Shown one piece after another: positions 33,467 to 41,531 of a DNA stretch of 64,000 bases. The DNA is from Bacillota bacterium (GTDB taxonomy: Bacteria; Bacillota; Bacilli; ZCTH02-B2). Numbering within the stretch: position 1 is the stretch's first letter; every line of letters begins with the position of its first letter. The notes under the pieces are model-generated. The model ran no database searches, was not told the DNA's origin, and was given only the letters and a program-made list of their open reading frames with translations. Location: positions 1-64,000 of the forward strand of contig PKQY01000002.1 of the NCBI GenBank assembly GCA_017577895.1, given 5' to 3'. A program made the translations under genes and the position numbers.

Positions 33467-33543
33467 GGCCCGTTGGTGAAGTGGTTTAACACACCAGCCT
33501 TTCACGCTGGCATTCAGGGGTTCGAATCCCCTACGGGTCACCA
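33467..33543 (+). tRNA. tRNA-Glu (TTC)
   Basis: Acceptor stem GGCCCGT/ACGGGTC (one G-T pair), anticodon stem CCAGC/GCTGG with loop CTTTCAC (anticodon TTC), GGTTCGAATCC T-arm and encoded CCA. Confidence 0.95.
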
Positions 33544-33544
33544 T

Positions 33545-33620
33545 GGACGGTTAGCTCAGATGGGAGAGCACCTGCCTTACAAGCAGGGGGTCGGCGGTTC
33601 GATCCCGTCACCGTCCACCA
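33545..33620 (+). tRNA. tRNA-Val (TAC)
   Basis: Acceptor stem GGACGGT/ACCGTCC, anticodon stem CCTGC/GCAGG with loop CTTACAA (anticodon TAC), GGTTCGATCC T-arm and encoded CCA. It begins one base after the tRNA-Glu CCA. Confidence 0.95.
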
Positions 33621-33640
33621 TGAGAGACAGGGGTATATGA

Positions 33641-33716
33641 GCCGGTGTAGCTCAATGGGTAGAGCAACTGACTTGTAATCAGTAGGTTGGGGGTTCAAGT
33701 CCTCTCGCCGGCACCA
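33641..33716 (+). tRNA. tRNA-Thr (TGT)
   Basis: Acceptor stem GCCGGTG/CGCCGGC (one G-T pair), anticodon stem ACTGA/TCAGT with loop CTTGTAA (anticodon TGT), GGTTCAAGTC T-arm and encoded CCA. Second threonine tRNA of the array. Confidence 0.95.
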
Positions 33717-33748
33717 TGTATTCCGTCTATTTTTTTCGGTTATTTTAT

Positions 33749-33833
33749 GGAGGGGTACCAAAGCGGTCAAATGGGGCGGACTGTAAATCCGCTGGCGTTG
33801 CCTTCGTAGGTTCGAATCCTACCCCCTCCACCA
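33749..33833 (+). tRNA. tRNA-Tyr (GTA)
   Basis: Acceptor stem GGAGGGG/CCCCTCC, anticodon stem GCGGA/TCCGC with loop CTGTAAA (anticodon GTA). The long variable arm (around TGGCGTTGCCTTCG) is normal for bacterial tRNA-Tyr. CCA is encoded. Confidence 0.95.
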
Positions 33834-33841
33834 TCTGCCAT

Positions 33842-33916
33842 TGGGGAGTAGCCAAGTGGTAAGGCAACGGACTTTGACTCCGTGATGCGTAGGTTCGAAC
33901 CCTACCTCCCCAGCCA
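33842..33916 (+). tRNA. tRNA-Gln (TTG)
   Basis: Acceptor stem TGGGGAG/CTCCCCA, anticodon stem ACGGA/TCCGT with loop CTTTGAC (anticodon TTG), GGTTCGAACC T-arm and encoded CCA. Confidence 0.95.
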
Positions 33917-33924
33917 CAAAAGAA

Positions 33925-33999
33925 GAGCCATTAGCTCAGTGGTAGAGCACCTGACTTTTAATCAGGGTGTCGGTGGTTCGAATCCACCATGGCTCACCA
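33925..33999 (+). tRNA. tRNA-Lys (TTT)
   Basis: Acceptor stem GAGCCAT/ATGGCTC, anticodon stem CCTGA/TCAGG with loop CTTTTAA (anticodon TTT), GGTTCGAATCC T-arm and encoded CCA. It is followed by an AT-rich spacer. Confidence 0.95.
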
Positions 34000-34057
34000 T
34001 TTTTTGTTTATTTAAAATTTTTAAAAAACAAATTTGCATGAATTGTGGATACACGAT

Positions 34058-34140
<83 letters not shown>

Positions 34141-34148
34141 TGGTGATT

Positions 34149-34202
34149 GAACGGAAACATCAAGTAGAACGGATACATCAAGTCGAACGGATACATCCAG
34201 CG
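34149..34202 (+). repeat. Three tandem 18-bp repeats
   Basis: Three adjacent units starting GAACGG and reading GAACGGATACATCAAGTC or a close variant occupy 34149-34166, 34167-34184 and 34185-34202. They lie between tRNA-Leu and the terminator of the array. Function unknown; there are too few units and no spacers, so this is not a CRISPR array. Confidence 0.75.
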
Positions 34203-34240
34203 GCCACGAAGAAACTTCTTCGTGGCCGCTTTTGGTTTTG
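34200..34240 (+). terminator. Terminator of the tRNA array
   Basis: GCGGCCACGAAGAA (34200-34213) pairs perfectly with TTCTTCGTGGCCGC (34216-34229) and is followed by TTTTGGTTTT. Confidence 0.9.
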
Positions 34241-34336
34241 ACCGCTGATGATTCAGCCAAAAATAGGCAATCGTTTTATGACCGGTGAAGATGCGGCGAA
34301 TACGATATAGTATCACGCGGCAAAGGAGGTAGAGCG

Positions 34337-34453
34337 ATGGGTTATCCGTCTGGAGGCGGATTTTTGGGCAACTATGTCGGTGTGATTCTGGTCATCTTCG
34401 TGCTACTGGCGATCATTGCCGCTCCCTGGGGATATGGTGGCTACGTCGATTAA
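34337..34453 (+). CDS. YjcZ/SscA-family small sporulation protein
   Basis: A 38-residue protein, MGYPSGGGF at the start, then a single hydrophobic helix (VGVILVIFVLLAIIAA) and a Gly/Tyr-rich end (PWGYGGYVD). This Gly-rich head plus one membrane helix is the pattern of the YjcZ family, small proteins linked to spore coat assembly and sporulation in Bacillus. AAAGGAGGT is seven bases before the ATG and a terminator follows, so it is a real single-gene unit. The promoter was not resolved; a SigK-like GATATAGTA lies at 34305-34313 without a well-placed -35. Confidence 0.8.
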   Translation: MGYPSGGGFLGNYVGVILVIFVLLAIIAAPWGYGGYVD

Positions 34454-34469
34454 CGGTACGCCATGGAAG

Positions 34470-34505
34470 GGCCTGCTGGACCAAGGGGACCAGCAGGCCT
34501 TTTTA
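34470..34505 (+). terminator. Terminator after the YjcZ-like gene
   Basis: GGCCTGCTGG (34470-34479) pairs perfectly with CCAGCAGGCC (34490-34499), followed by TTTTT. Confidence 0.88.
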
Positions 34506-34538
34506 CGATAGAAAATCATGCCAATGGCGGGAACCCCC

Positions 34539-34567
34539 TTGCAAAAAAACGCCAAATCGTGTATTGT
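34539..34567 (+). promoter_or_regulatory. Promoter for tRNA-Gly
   Basis: TTGCAA (34539-34544), a 17-base spacer and TATTGT (34562-34567) lie 21 bases before the tRNA-Gly gene. TATATT at 34567 is an alternative -10 with poor spacing. Confidence 0.5.
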
Positions 34568-34588
34568 ATATTACGTGGAACACAGCAA

Positions 34589-34663
34589 GCGGACGTGGCT
34601 CAGGGGTAGAGCATCGCCTTGCCAAGGCGAGGGTCGCGGGTTCGAATCCCGTCGTCCGCTCCA
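34589..34663 (+). tRNA. tRNA-Gly (GCC)
   Basis: Acceptor stem GCGGACG/CGTCCGC, anticodon stem TCGCC/GGCGA with loop TTGCCAA (anticodon GCC), GGTTCGAATCC T-arm and encoded CCA. It is separate from the main array, with its own promoter and a T-rich sequence after it. Confidence 0.96.
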
Positions 34664-34706
34664 TTTTTTATTTGCGTACATAACTCGCGATAAATAAGCC
34701 TGCAGG

Positions 34707-34740
34707 AAAAGCTTTGCACGATGGTTGCAAGCTTTTTTTT
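34707..34740 (+). terminator. Terminator-like hairpin directly before cdaA
   Basis: AAAAGCTTTGCA (34707-34718) pairs with TGCAAGCTTTT (34726-34736), with one bulged T, and ends in a run of eight T residues at 34733-34740. It may terminate tRNA-Gly transcription. Because it ends only 18 bases before the cdaA start, it could also act as an attenuator for cdaA. Confidence 0.65.
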
Positions 34741-34758
34741 ATTATTACGGAGGTACGG

Positions 34759-35577
34759 ATGGAACCGCTTCAGGATTTGTGGCAGATGGTATCGGTCATC
34801 GTCGACATCGGCATCGTGTCATACGTCTTTTACAAACTGTTGATGCTGATCCGTGGGACCCGGGCGATTCAGCTCATTCAGGGGATTGTGATCATTGTCC
34901 TGGCGTGGGTCATGAGTTCGCTTTTGAACTTGCGGACGCTGGAATGGCTCATGTCCCAGGCGTTTACATATGGTGTGCTGGTCATTTTGATCATCTTTCA
35001 GCCGGAATTGCGGCGGGCTTTGGAACAGTTGGGACGCGGACGTTTTTTTATGCGGACCAGCACGCAAAGCCAGCCCGATCGGTTGGCCGTGGTGGAAGCC
35101 TGTTATAAGGCCGCGATGCAGATGTCCCAGCGGCGCATTGGTGCCTTGATGGTCCTGGAGCGGAAAATTGGCTTAAACGACATCATCGAAACGGGGACCC
35201 GGCTGGAAGCCAAGTTGTCGGCGGAGTTGCTCATCAACATTTTTATGCCCAACACCCCCCTGCATGACGGGGCGGTCATCATCCGGGACGGCACCATCAT
35301 GGCGGCGGGGTGCTATTTGCCCCTTTCAGAAAGTCCGTTTATCGACAAGGCGCTGGGCACACGCCACCGGGCGGCGGTGGGAGTGAGCGAGGTGGCCGAC
35401 TGTCTGTGTATCGTCGTATCGGAGGAAACGGGCCAAATTTCGCTGGCATCCGACGGCGTGCTGGAGCGAAATGTCACGGGGGAGGAACTGTTTCAACGGT
35501 TGCGGGAAGCCCTGATCCCGACGCCGAAAAAAGTGCGATCCTTCCGCTCGAAAAAGGAGCGCAACAGCGATGGATAA
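34759..35577 (+). CDS. cdaA: Membrane diadenylate cyclase CdaA
   Basis: CdaA makes cyclic di-AMP from two ATP at the membrane; the messenger controls potassium and osmotic balance and wall homeostasis. The 272-residue product has three N-terminal membrane segments (residues 10-30, 37-55, 65-82). The DAC domain that follows carries the catalytic motifs DGA at 170-172 and RHR at 202-204. The ATG at 34759 follows ACGGAGGT. It overlaps cdaR by eight bases and leads the conserved cdaA-cdaR-glmM operon. Confidence 0.96.
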   Translation: MEPLQDLWQMVSVIVDIGIVSYVFYKLLMLIRGTRAIQLIQGIVIIVLAWVMSSLLNLRTLEWLMSQAFTYGVLVILIIFQPELRRALEQLGRGRFFMRTSTQSQPDRLAVVEACYKAAMQMSQRRIGALMVLERKIGLNDIIETGTRLEAKLSAELLINIFMPNTPLHDGAVIIRDGTIMAAGCYLPLSESPFIDKALGTRHRAAVGVSEVADCLCIVVSEETGQISLASDGVLERNVTGEELFQRLREALIPTPKKVRSFRSKKERNSDG

Positions 35578-36880
35578 ATGGTTGAACCAGCCGATGGTCG
35601 TGCGCATCGTTGCCGTCATGCTGGCGGTGATGCTTTGGTATGTGGTCAATGGCCCCAATGGACAATCGCCATCGACGACGACCGTCGCTGAAAATATGAT
35701 CCGCATCGATAACGCCGCCTTGGAAGTGCGTTACGATGCCGAGCGGGTGGCGGTGTTGGAAGCGCCGGAGACGGTGGATTTGATCGTGCGCGGTTCCCAA
35801 CGGGATTTGAGCTTGTTCCGTTGGCGGGATTATCATGTGTACGTGGATGTGACCGGCTACGGCCCTGGGGAAGTGTGGGCGCCGGTTCAGTTTGACGGAT
35901 TTCCGGCTTATGTCCAAGTGGAAGCCGAGCCGGCCGAAGTGCGGGTCGTGCTGGAACCGTTGACGGAAATCACCATGCCGGTAGAGGTGGAATGGTTGGG
36001 CAGTTTGCCGGAAGGTTACCGCGTCGGGACGCCGACCGTCGCGCCGACGGAAGTGAAGGTGGGCGGGGCGCAAAGCTTGTTGAAACGCATTGTCGCCGTA
36101 AAGGCCTACGTGCATTTGGAGGAACACAGCGGCCAGGTGAAGGCCGAGTCGGCCTTGCGGGCTGTTGATGCCCAAGGCAACCGGGTGGATGTGACCATCC
36201 AGCCGAAAACGGTCCGCGTCGAGGCCGCCATTCACATTCCGAAAAAAACGGTCCCTTTGCGATTGCAATGGCGGGGAAGTCTGCCGTCGGGGTGGACGCT
36301 TTCGGACGTGGCGTTTCAGCCCCAGGAAGTCACCCTGTATGGACCGAGCAACGTGTTGGCCCGCTACAATGAATATCTCGGCCCGATGGTGGATTTGTCG
36401 AGTGTGAAACCGGGCCAGGAATTTCAACTGTCGTTGCCCATCGAAAAAGGGCTGGTACGGGTGGAGCCGGCGCAAATCACCGTGCGGTTGAACGTCAGTG
36501 CGCCGGCGACGAAGACGTTGCACCACGTGCCGATTCACGTGACGGGTTTGGCGGAACACCTTCAACTGGAATGGGTGCAACCGGAAGACGGCACGCTGGA
36601 TTTGGTGTTGATGGGAGCTTCGGAAACGTTGGACCGGTTGACGGCCAGCGACGTCCGGGTCATCCTCGATGTCAGCCAACAGTCCGCCGGTGAACACAGC
36701 GGCACGGTGGTCGTCGAATTGCCGCCCTCGGTCCAGTTGCGAGGCGAACGGGCGGTGGTCCGTTATGAACTTCGGACGGTCGACGTTCCGGCCGGTGTAC
36801 CGGAAGATCGCATATCGGACGGAGAAGTCCGGGATGGTGGAGCCACCAACGGAAAGACGCAAGACGAGCCATTACGATGA
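35570..36880 (+). CDS. cdaR: CdaA regulatory protein CdaR (YbbR)
   Basis: CdaR modulates the activity of CdaA through extracytoplasmic YbbR domains. The 436-residue product has one N-terminal membrane helix (VRIVAVMLAVMLWYVV, near residues 9-24), then about four consecutive YbbR-type beta repeats rich in PxxVxVxGP-like turns, and an acidic tail. It overlaps cdaA and is followed by glmM after 19 bases. Length is typical. Confidence 0.93.
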   Translation: MDKWLNQPMVVRIVAVMLAVMLWYVVNGPNGQSPSTTTVAENMIRIDNAALEVRYDAERVAVLEAPETVDLIVRGSQRDLSLFRWRDYHVYVDVTGYGPGEVWAPVQFDGFPAYVQVEAEPAEVRVVLEPLTEITMPVEVEWLGSLPEGYRVGTPTVAPTEVKVGGAQSLLKRIVAVKAYVHLEEHSGQVKAESALRAVDAQGNRVDVTIQPKTVRVEAAIHIPKKTVPLRLQWRGSLPSGWTLSDVAFQPQEVTLYGPSNVLARYNEYLGPMVDLSSVKPGQEFQLSLPIEKGLVRVEPAQITVRLNVSAPATKTLHHVPIHVTGLAEHLQLEWVQPEDGTLDLVLMGASETLDRLTASDVRVILDVSQQSAGEHSGTVVVELPPSVQLRGERAVVRYELRTVDVPAGVPEDRISDGEVRDGGATNGKTQDEPLR

Positions 36881-36899
36881 CAGATGGGAGTGGAGATCA

Positions 36900-38261
<1,362 letters not shown>

Positions 38262-38267
38262 CCCGTG

Positions 38268-38531
38268 TCACTCAATTTCCCGCAGCGTTTTTTCGATGGC
38301 TTCGATCCGCCGGCGAAGGTTGTGGAGTTCGTGCACCGTTTTTTGCAGACTGTCGCTGTGCTGCTGTTGCCAGGATGCCAGTTGTTCAGCCAGCGCTTGA
38401 TACTTGTTGTGCCCCGCGATCTTCGTCTGCCACGTGCGGATGAGCGTGACGATGATGATAGTGCCGAGCGCCATGAGCAAAAGGATGAAACCCATCCCAA
38501 ATACCGGCATGTACACATGGATGGGGTTCAT
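38268..38531 (-). CDS. Small membrane protein with coiled coil (PspB-like layout)
   Basis: An 87-residue protein not assigned to a named family. Residues 8-30 form one membrane helix, followed by a charged amphipathic helix ending RRRIEAIEKTLREIE that is likely a coiled coil facing the cytosol. This layout resembles PspB of the phage-shock response. It shares order and key segments (IRTW/IQVW, AKI, E-rich end, LREIE/LREVE) with the protein at 38942-39202, so the two look like paralogues. It is the last gene of a three-gene minus-strand operon around an ArsR-like regulator. Confidence 0.7.
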   Translation of the reverse strand: MNPIHVYMPVFGMGFILLLMALGTIIIVTLIRTWQTKIAGHNKYQALAEQLASWQQQHSDSLQKTVHELHNLRRRIEAIEKTLREIE

Positions 38532-38546
38532 AGCATTCGCTCCTCC

Positions 38547-38915
38547 TCACTGCGAATCTTCTTCAAGGGTGTTGGATTTTTTGGTGGCGGTCAGCGTCGG
38601 TATGGCTCCGGCGATGACCTCCGGTGTAATCTGGATATCAAAAGGAACGATGGCGTAATATTTCATCGCCTTTCCGTCTTCGGACAGTTCCAAGGAACTG
38701 GTCACCAGTCCGGCTTCCTCCATTTTTTGCAAATGCATGTACAACAGAGGCCGGCTCATGTTCACTTCCCGGGCCAGTTGGCTGACGTATTTCCGCCCCT
38801 GTGTCAAGGCGGCGATGATTTTCAGCCGGTGCGGGTTCGCCAAGGCTTCGAACAAGCGGAGCAGTTCATTGCCGGACTGCGCCGTTTTTTTATGGTGAGC
38901 ATCCTTCGCGTTCAT
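38547..38915 (-). CDS. ArsR-type winged-helix transcriptional regulator
   Basis: A 122-residue protein with a helix-turn-helix at about residues 20-75 (RLFEALANPHRLKIIAALTQ, VSQLAREVNMSRPLLYMHLQKMEEAGLV) followed by a short beta wing. The CxC-type metal site of classical ArsR proteins is absent, so it does not look like an arsenic or cadmium sensor. The start at 38915 is preceded by GAGGAG. It lies between two paralogous membrane proteins, and tandem palindromes on the operon promoter are its likely targets; autoregulation is an inference. Confidence 0.82.
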   Translation of the reverse strand: MNAKDAHHKKTAQSGNELLRLFEALANPHRLKIIAALTQGRKYVSQLAREVNMSRPLLYMHLQKMEEAGLVTSSLELSEDGKAMKYYAIVPFDIQITPEVIAGAIPTLTATKKSNTLEEDSQ

Positions 38916-38941
38916 CCTCGCTCCTCGCCTTCCCGCCTCCC

Positions 38942-39202
38942 TTACTCGACTTCGCGCAACATGTTCTCGATCTGATTGACGCTGTTTTTCAGGGCGGCCA
39001 ATTCTTCCGAAATTTTTTGTTGGTCGCTGGCGATGCGCCGCGCCAGTTCCTCGGCCGCGGCGGCCATTTGCTGATACCGGCTGTCTTTGTCGGCGACGAT
39101 TTTCGCTCGCCAAACTTGGATGAGGGCGACAATGATGACGACGGCCAAGGCCACCATCAGGACGACAAACAACATGCCGGATACGGCGTGCAGCGTGCTC
39201 AT
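38942..39202 (-). CDS. Small membrane protein with coiled coil, paralogue
   Basis: An 86-residue protein with an N-terminal membrane helix (residues 6-30, GMLFVVLMVALAVVIIVALI) and a C-terminal coiled coil (AAAAEELARRIASDQQ and following, ending NQIENMLREVE). It is the first gene of the minus-strand operon and resembles the protein at 38268-38531. GGGAGGGG precedes the ATG at 39202. Function unknown; a PspB-like role in membrane-stress signalling is one possibility. Confidence 0.7.
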   Translation of the reverse strand: MSTLHAVSGMLFVVLMVALAVVIIVALIQVWRAKIVADKDSRYQQMAAAAEELARRIASDQQKISEELAALKNSVNQIENMLREVE

Positions 39203-39254
39203 CGGTTCCCCTCCCCACATTTTATGCCAGCGATGTTTCGAAAAACCGCTCCTG

Positions 39255-39278
39255 TACGATAGCGGTGCTACGATAGCG
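39255..39278. repeat. Direct repeat TACGATAGCG
   Basis: TACGATAGCG occurs at 39255-39264 and 39269-39278, 14 bases apart, in the leader of the minus-strand ArsR operon. It may be an additional regulator site; there is no other evidence. Confidence 0.4.
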
Positions 39279-39290
39279 ATACGCAGGATG

Positions 39291-39347
39291 TGTAAGATGT
39301 GGCTTTACACCTGTAAGAATTATATTACATATGACGGACGGAAGCAA
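39291..39347 (-). promoter_or_regulatory. Promoter and tandem operators of the ArsR-like operon
   Basis: On the minus strand TTGCTT (39342-39347), a 17-base spacer and a perfect TATAAT (39319-39324) form a promoter for the operon below. Two palindromes TGTAA-N-TTACA overlie it: 39312-39329 (8-base gap) covers the -10 box, and 39291-39309 (9-base gap) lies just after the expected transcript start. This is the arrangement of a self-repressing winged-helix regulator. Confidence 0.65.
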
Positions 39348-39470
39348 CATGGCTGGATGCCGTTGGTAGGATTTTTGCATGTCGATGACGAATTTAATCT
39401 CAATGTACATATACATGAAGCAAGCGGGCTGGCGAAGATACCGACCAAGATCTAGATGGAGGGCGTGAGC

Positions 39471-40220
39471 ATGCTGCGATGTGCCGTCATTATTCCTGCA
39501 TTGAATCCACCGGAGTCCTTAGTTGAATACGTCCGTACCTTGCTGGCGCGGGGCGTGGCCCGTGTCATTGTTGTCAACGACGGCAGCGATGCGTCGACGG
39601 GAGACATTTTTCGCCAGCTCAGCCGTCTCGATCGGTGCACGGTGTTGAGCCATCCGGTGAACCAAGGGAAAGGCCGAGCGTTGAAAACGGCGTTTGCCTA
39701 TGTGTTGCAAGAAGCGGCTGATTTGACCGGTGTGGTGACCGCCGATGCCGACGGCCAGCACCACCCGGACGACGTGTGTCGGGTGGTTTCGGCTTTGAGA
39801 CGCGGGGACGATACGCTCATTTTGGGTGTCCGGGACTTTGACCAAGCTCATGTCCCCTGGCGCAGTCGTTTCGGAAACCGATTGACGAGCCGGGCGATCC
39901 GCTGGCTGTTCGGCATGGCCATTGACGATACACAGACGGGATTGCGGGGTATTCCGATACAGCATCTGTCCTGGATGTCGGAGCTGAAAGGGGAACGGTT
40001 CGAATACGAGATGAACATGTTGCTCAACGCCATCCGCCGGCGGATTCCCATCCGGCAAGTGCCCATTCGAACGTTGTACTATCAGCGCAACGCCGGGTCT
40101 CATTACCGTTCCATAGCCGACTCGTTACGCATTTTTGTTCAAATTGTCTTGGATCTCGTGGTATCCGTGCGCCGCGGGGACGAAGCATTATGGTCAGAGA
40201 GAGGGAGGAAGCGAACGTGA
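39471..40220 (+). CDS. Family 2 glycosyltransferase
   Basis: A 249-residue GT-A fold enzyme that would transfer a sugar from a nucleotide-sugar donor. It has VIIPALNPPESL at the start, VVNDGSD near residues 35-41, the metal-binding DADGQHHPDD near 89-98, and GLRGIP and ERFEYEMNML near 155-180, typical of dolichol-phosphate-mannose-synthase-like GT2 enzymes. It has no C-terminal membrane helices. The ATG at 39471 follows GGAGGG. It overlaps the next gene (GTGA), so the two form an operon, probably for a glycolipid or envelope component. Confidence 0.85.
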   Translation: MLRCAVIIPALNPPESLVEYVRTLLARGVARVIVVNDGSDASTGDIFRQLSRLDRCTVLSHPVNQGKGRALKTAFAYVLQEAADLTGVVTADADGQHHPDDVCRVVSALRRGDDTLILGVRDFDQAHVPWRSRFGNRLTSRAIRWLFGMAIDDTQTGLRGIPIQHLSWMSELKGERFEYEMNMLLNAIRRRIPIRQVPIRTLYYQRNAGSHYRSIADSLRIFVQIVLDLVVSVRRGDEALWSERGRKRT

Positions 40221-40924
40221 CCGTGGATGGGCAGGGGCGACTGTATCGGTTCGGCCGGCACCTCGTCCGGCTCATGTCCCGACGTTACCGGGTGATTCCG
40301 TCCGCTGCCATCCATCCGGAAACCTTGCAGGAACCGGTCGTGTTTATTTCCCGGCATCAAAACTTGTTTGGCCCTTGGAAGACGATGCTGTGGTTTCCAG
40401 GACGTTTTCGTGTCTGGGTGTATCACGTCTTTTTGGAACCGCAAACCGCTTTCCGGCATTATGTGAACTATACGTTTACGAAACGGTTCGGATGGCATCA
40501 AAGCTGGGCGAAGATCGTGGCATGGCCCGTTTCCTACGTCGTCACGGCGGTGTTGCGGTCGGCCGCTTGCATTCCGGTTTATCGCGGTACGAGACAAATC
40601 GTGCAAACGTTTCGCGAAACGGTCCGTGCATTGGCCGACGGCTACTCGGTTTTCATCTTTCCGGATATCGAATATCAAGACCGTTCGGCCCAAACCGGCG
40701 AATTGTACAAAGGGTTTTTGCAACTAGACAAATATATGTATCGCGAGACCGGGCGGCATGTCTGCTTCGTCCCCATGTACGTTTGCCGACGGCAACGGGC
40801 GTTTTTCGTCGGTGATCCGATCCGCTTTCGAGACGGGGAAGATTTTCAAAAAGAACGGGAAGTCGTCTATCAAAAAATTCGCGACGGCCTCGATCGGCTG
40901 GCGGGCCTTTGCGGCGAGCTGTAA
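40217..40924 (+). CDS. PlsC-like acyltransferase
   Basis: A 235-residue protein similar to 1-acylglycerol-phosphate acyltransferases. Blocks seen are ISRHQNLFGPW (motif I region), IPVYRG (motif II-III region) and FIFPDIE (motif III). The usual catalytic HX4D is HQNLFG here, with no Asp at the fifth position, so the acyl-transfer mechanism or even activity is uncertain. It starts at a GTG with GGGAGGA seven bases upstream and overlaps the glycosyltransferase stop. A terminator follows. Confidence 0.7.
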   Translation: MTVDGQGRLYRFGRHLVRLMSRRYRVIPSAAIHPETLQEPVVFISRHQNLFGPWKTMLWFPGRFRVWVYHVFLEPQTAFRHYVNYTFTKRFGWHQSWAKIVAWPVSYVVTAVLRSAACIPVYRGTRQIVQTFRETVRALADGYSVFIFPDIEYQDRSAQTGELYKGFLQLDKYMYRETGRHVCFVPMYVCRRQRAFFVGDPIRFRDGEDFQKEREVVYQKIRDGLDRLAGLCGEL

Positions 40925-41001
40925 CGGGAACGATGGCTCGTTTGCCGCCGAGAACATTTAACATTTTTTAATTTTTTAACATTTAATTGTATGCTGGAGA
41001 C

Positions 41002-41034
41002 AGCTACCTTCCATCACAAGGTAGCTTTGTTTTT
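41002..41034 (+). terminator. Terminator after the glycosyltransferase-acyltransferase operon
   Basis: AGCTACCTT (41002-41010) pairs perfectly with AAGGTAGCT (41018-41026), followed by TTGTTTTTT. Confidence 0.8.
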
Positions 41035-41042
41035 TCGGTTGC

Positions 41043-41061
41043 TATCTTGCATTGCAAGGTA
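41043..41061. promoter_or_regulatory. Near-perfect palindrome, possible PadR-type operator
   Basis: ATCTTGCATTGCAAGGT, at 41044-41060, is a palindrome with one mismatched pair and a central base. It lies just before the remnant of a PadR-type gene and may be the old operator of that module. Confidence 0.45.
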
Positions 41062-41096
41062 ATTGAACGATCTGAACTGCGTGGTGATGCGTCGTC

Positions 41097-41291
41097 GTGT
41101 CCAAAAGCAAAAGCCCGCCGCGCAAATATTACCGCTTGACGGAAGAAGGGAAACGGTCGTTGGCGCGGTTTGAAACCGATTGGACGGAATTGAAAACGGC
41201 AGTGGAGCACATCTTACGCAAAGGAGCGATGGATGATGGCGGATACAGCGAATCGGATGACGGTCGACGACATGGTCGCCTTGAACAATGA
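41097..41291 (+). pseudogene. PadR-family regulator remnant (C-terminal part)
   Basis: The segment PPRKYYRLTEEGKRSLARF and the following helix (DWTELKTAVEHILRKG) is the C-terminal wing and dimer helix of a PadR-type regulator. The N-terminal helix-turn-helix is missing: upstream reading frames carry stops and the space is taken by a terminator and a palindrome. The reading frame continues past the usual PadR end over the start of the next remnant. The gene is therefore a truncated, probably inactive copy. Confidence 0.7.
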
Positions 41292-41510
41292 ACGACGGTT
41301 GCAATTGAAGGAGGAAAATCGTAAATATTTATGAAGAAATGTTCGTCTATTTGCGTCTGAGCCGTATCCCGAAACGGAAGGCGGAAGAGTTGTTGTTGGA
41401 GATGCGTTTATTTCCTTGATGCATGGGCGCGTCTGGTCATTGGCATCGCCCTTTGGTTGTTGCATCAGGGATTGTTCAAAGGGTTGTTCAAACATGTGGA
41501 CATTGTCTAG
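41236..41510 (+). pseudogene. Broken PadR-partner membrane protein gene
   Basis: Three frames are needed to follow one protein. First MADTANRMTVDDMVALNNER and QLKEENRK from 41236. Then IYEEMFVYLRLSRIPKRKAE and ELLLEM from about 41327 to a stop at 41419. Last a hydrophobic ARLVIGIALWLLHQGLFKGL end running to the stop at 41510. Such proteins (an N-terminal helical domain plus a membrane part) are usually coded just after a PadR regulator. At least two frameshifts and a large internal loss make this a decayed gene. Confidence 0.65.
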
Positions 41511-41531
41511 CACCGAGAGAGGAGGAAGGGA

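Noticed and set aside
34149..34202. CRISPR array
   Set aside because: Only three directly adjacent 18-bp units without spacers, and no cas genes in the window.
38547..38915. Arsenic-resistance repressor
   Set aside because: The protein has the ArsR-type winged helix but no metal-binding cysteines, and there are no arsenate or arsenite genes nearby.
39222..39470. Small genes in the gap between the ArsR operon and the glycosyltransferase
   Set aside because: The frames there have no binding site and no protein-like sequence; the region is better explained by the promoter and tandem operators.
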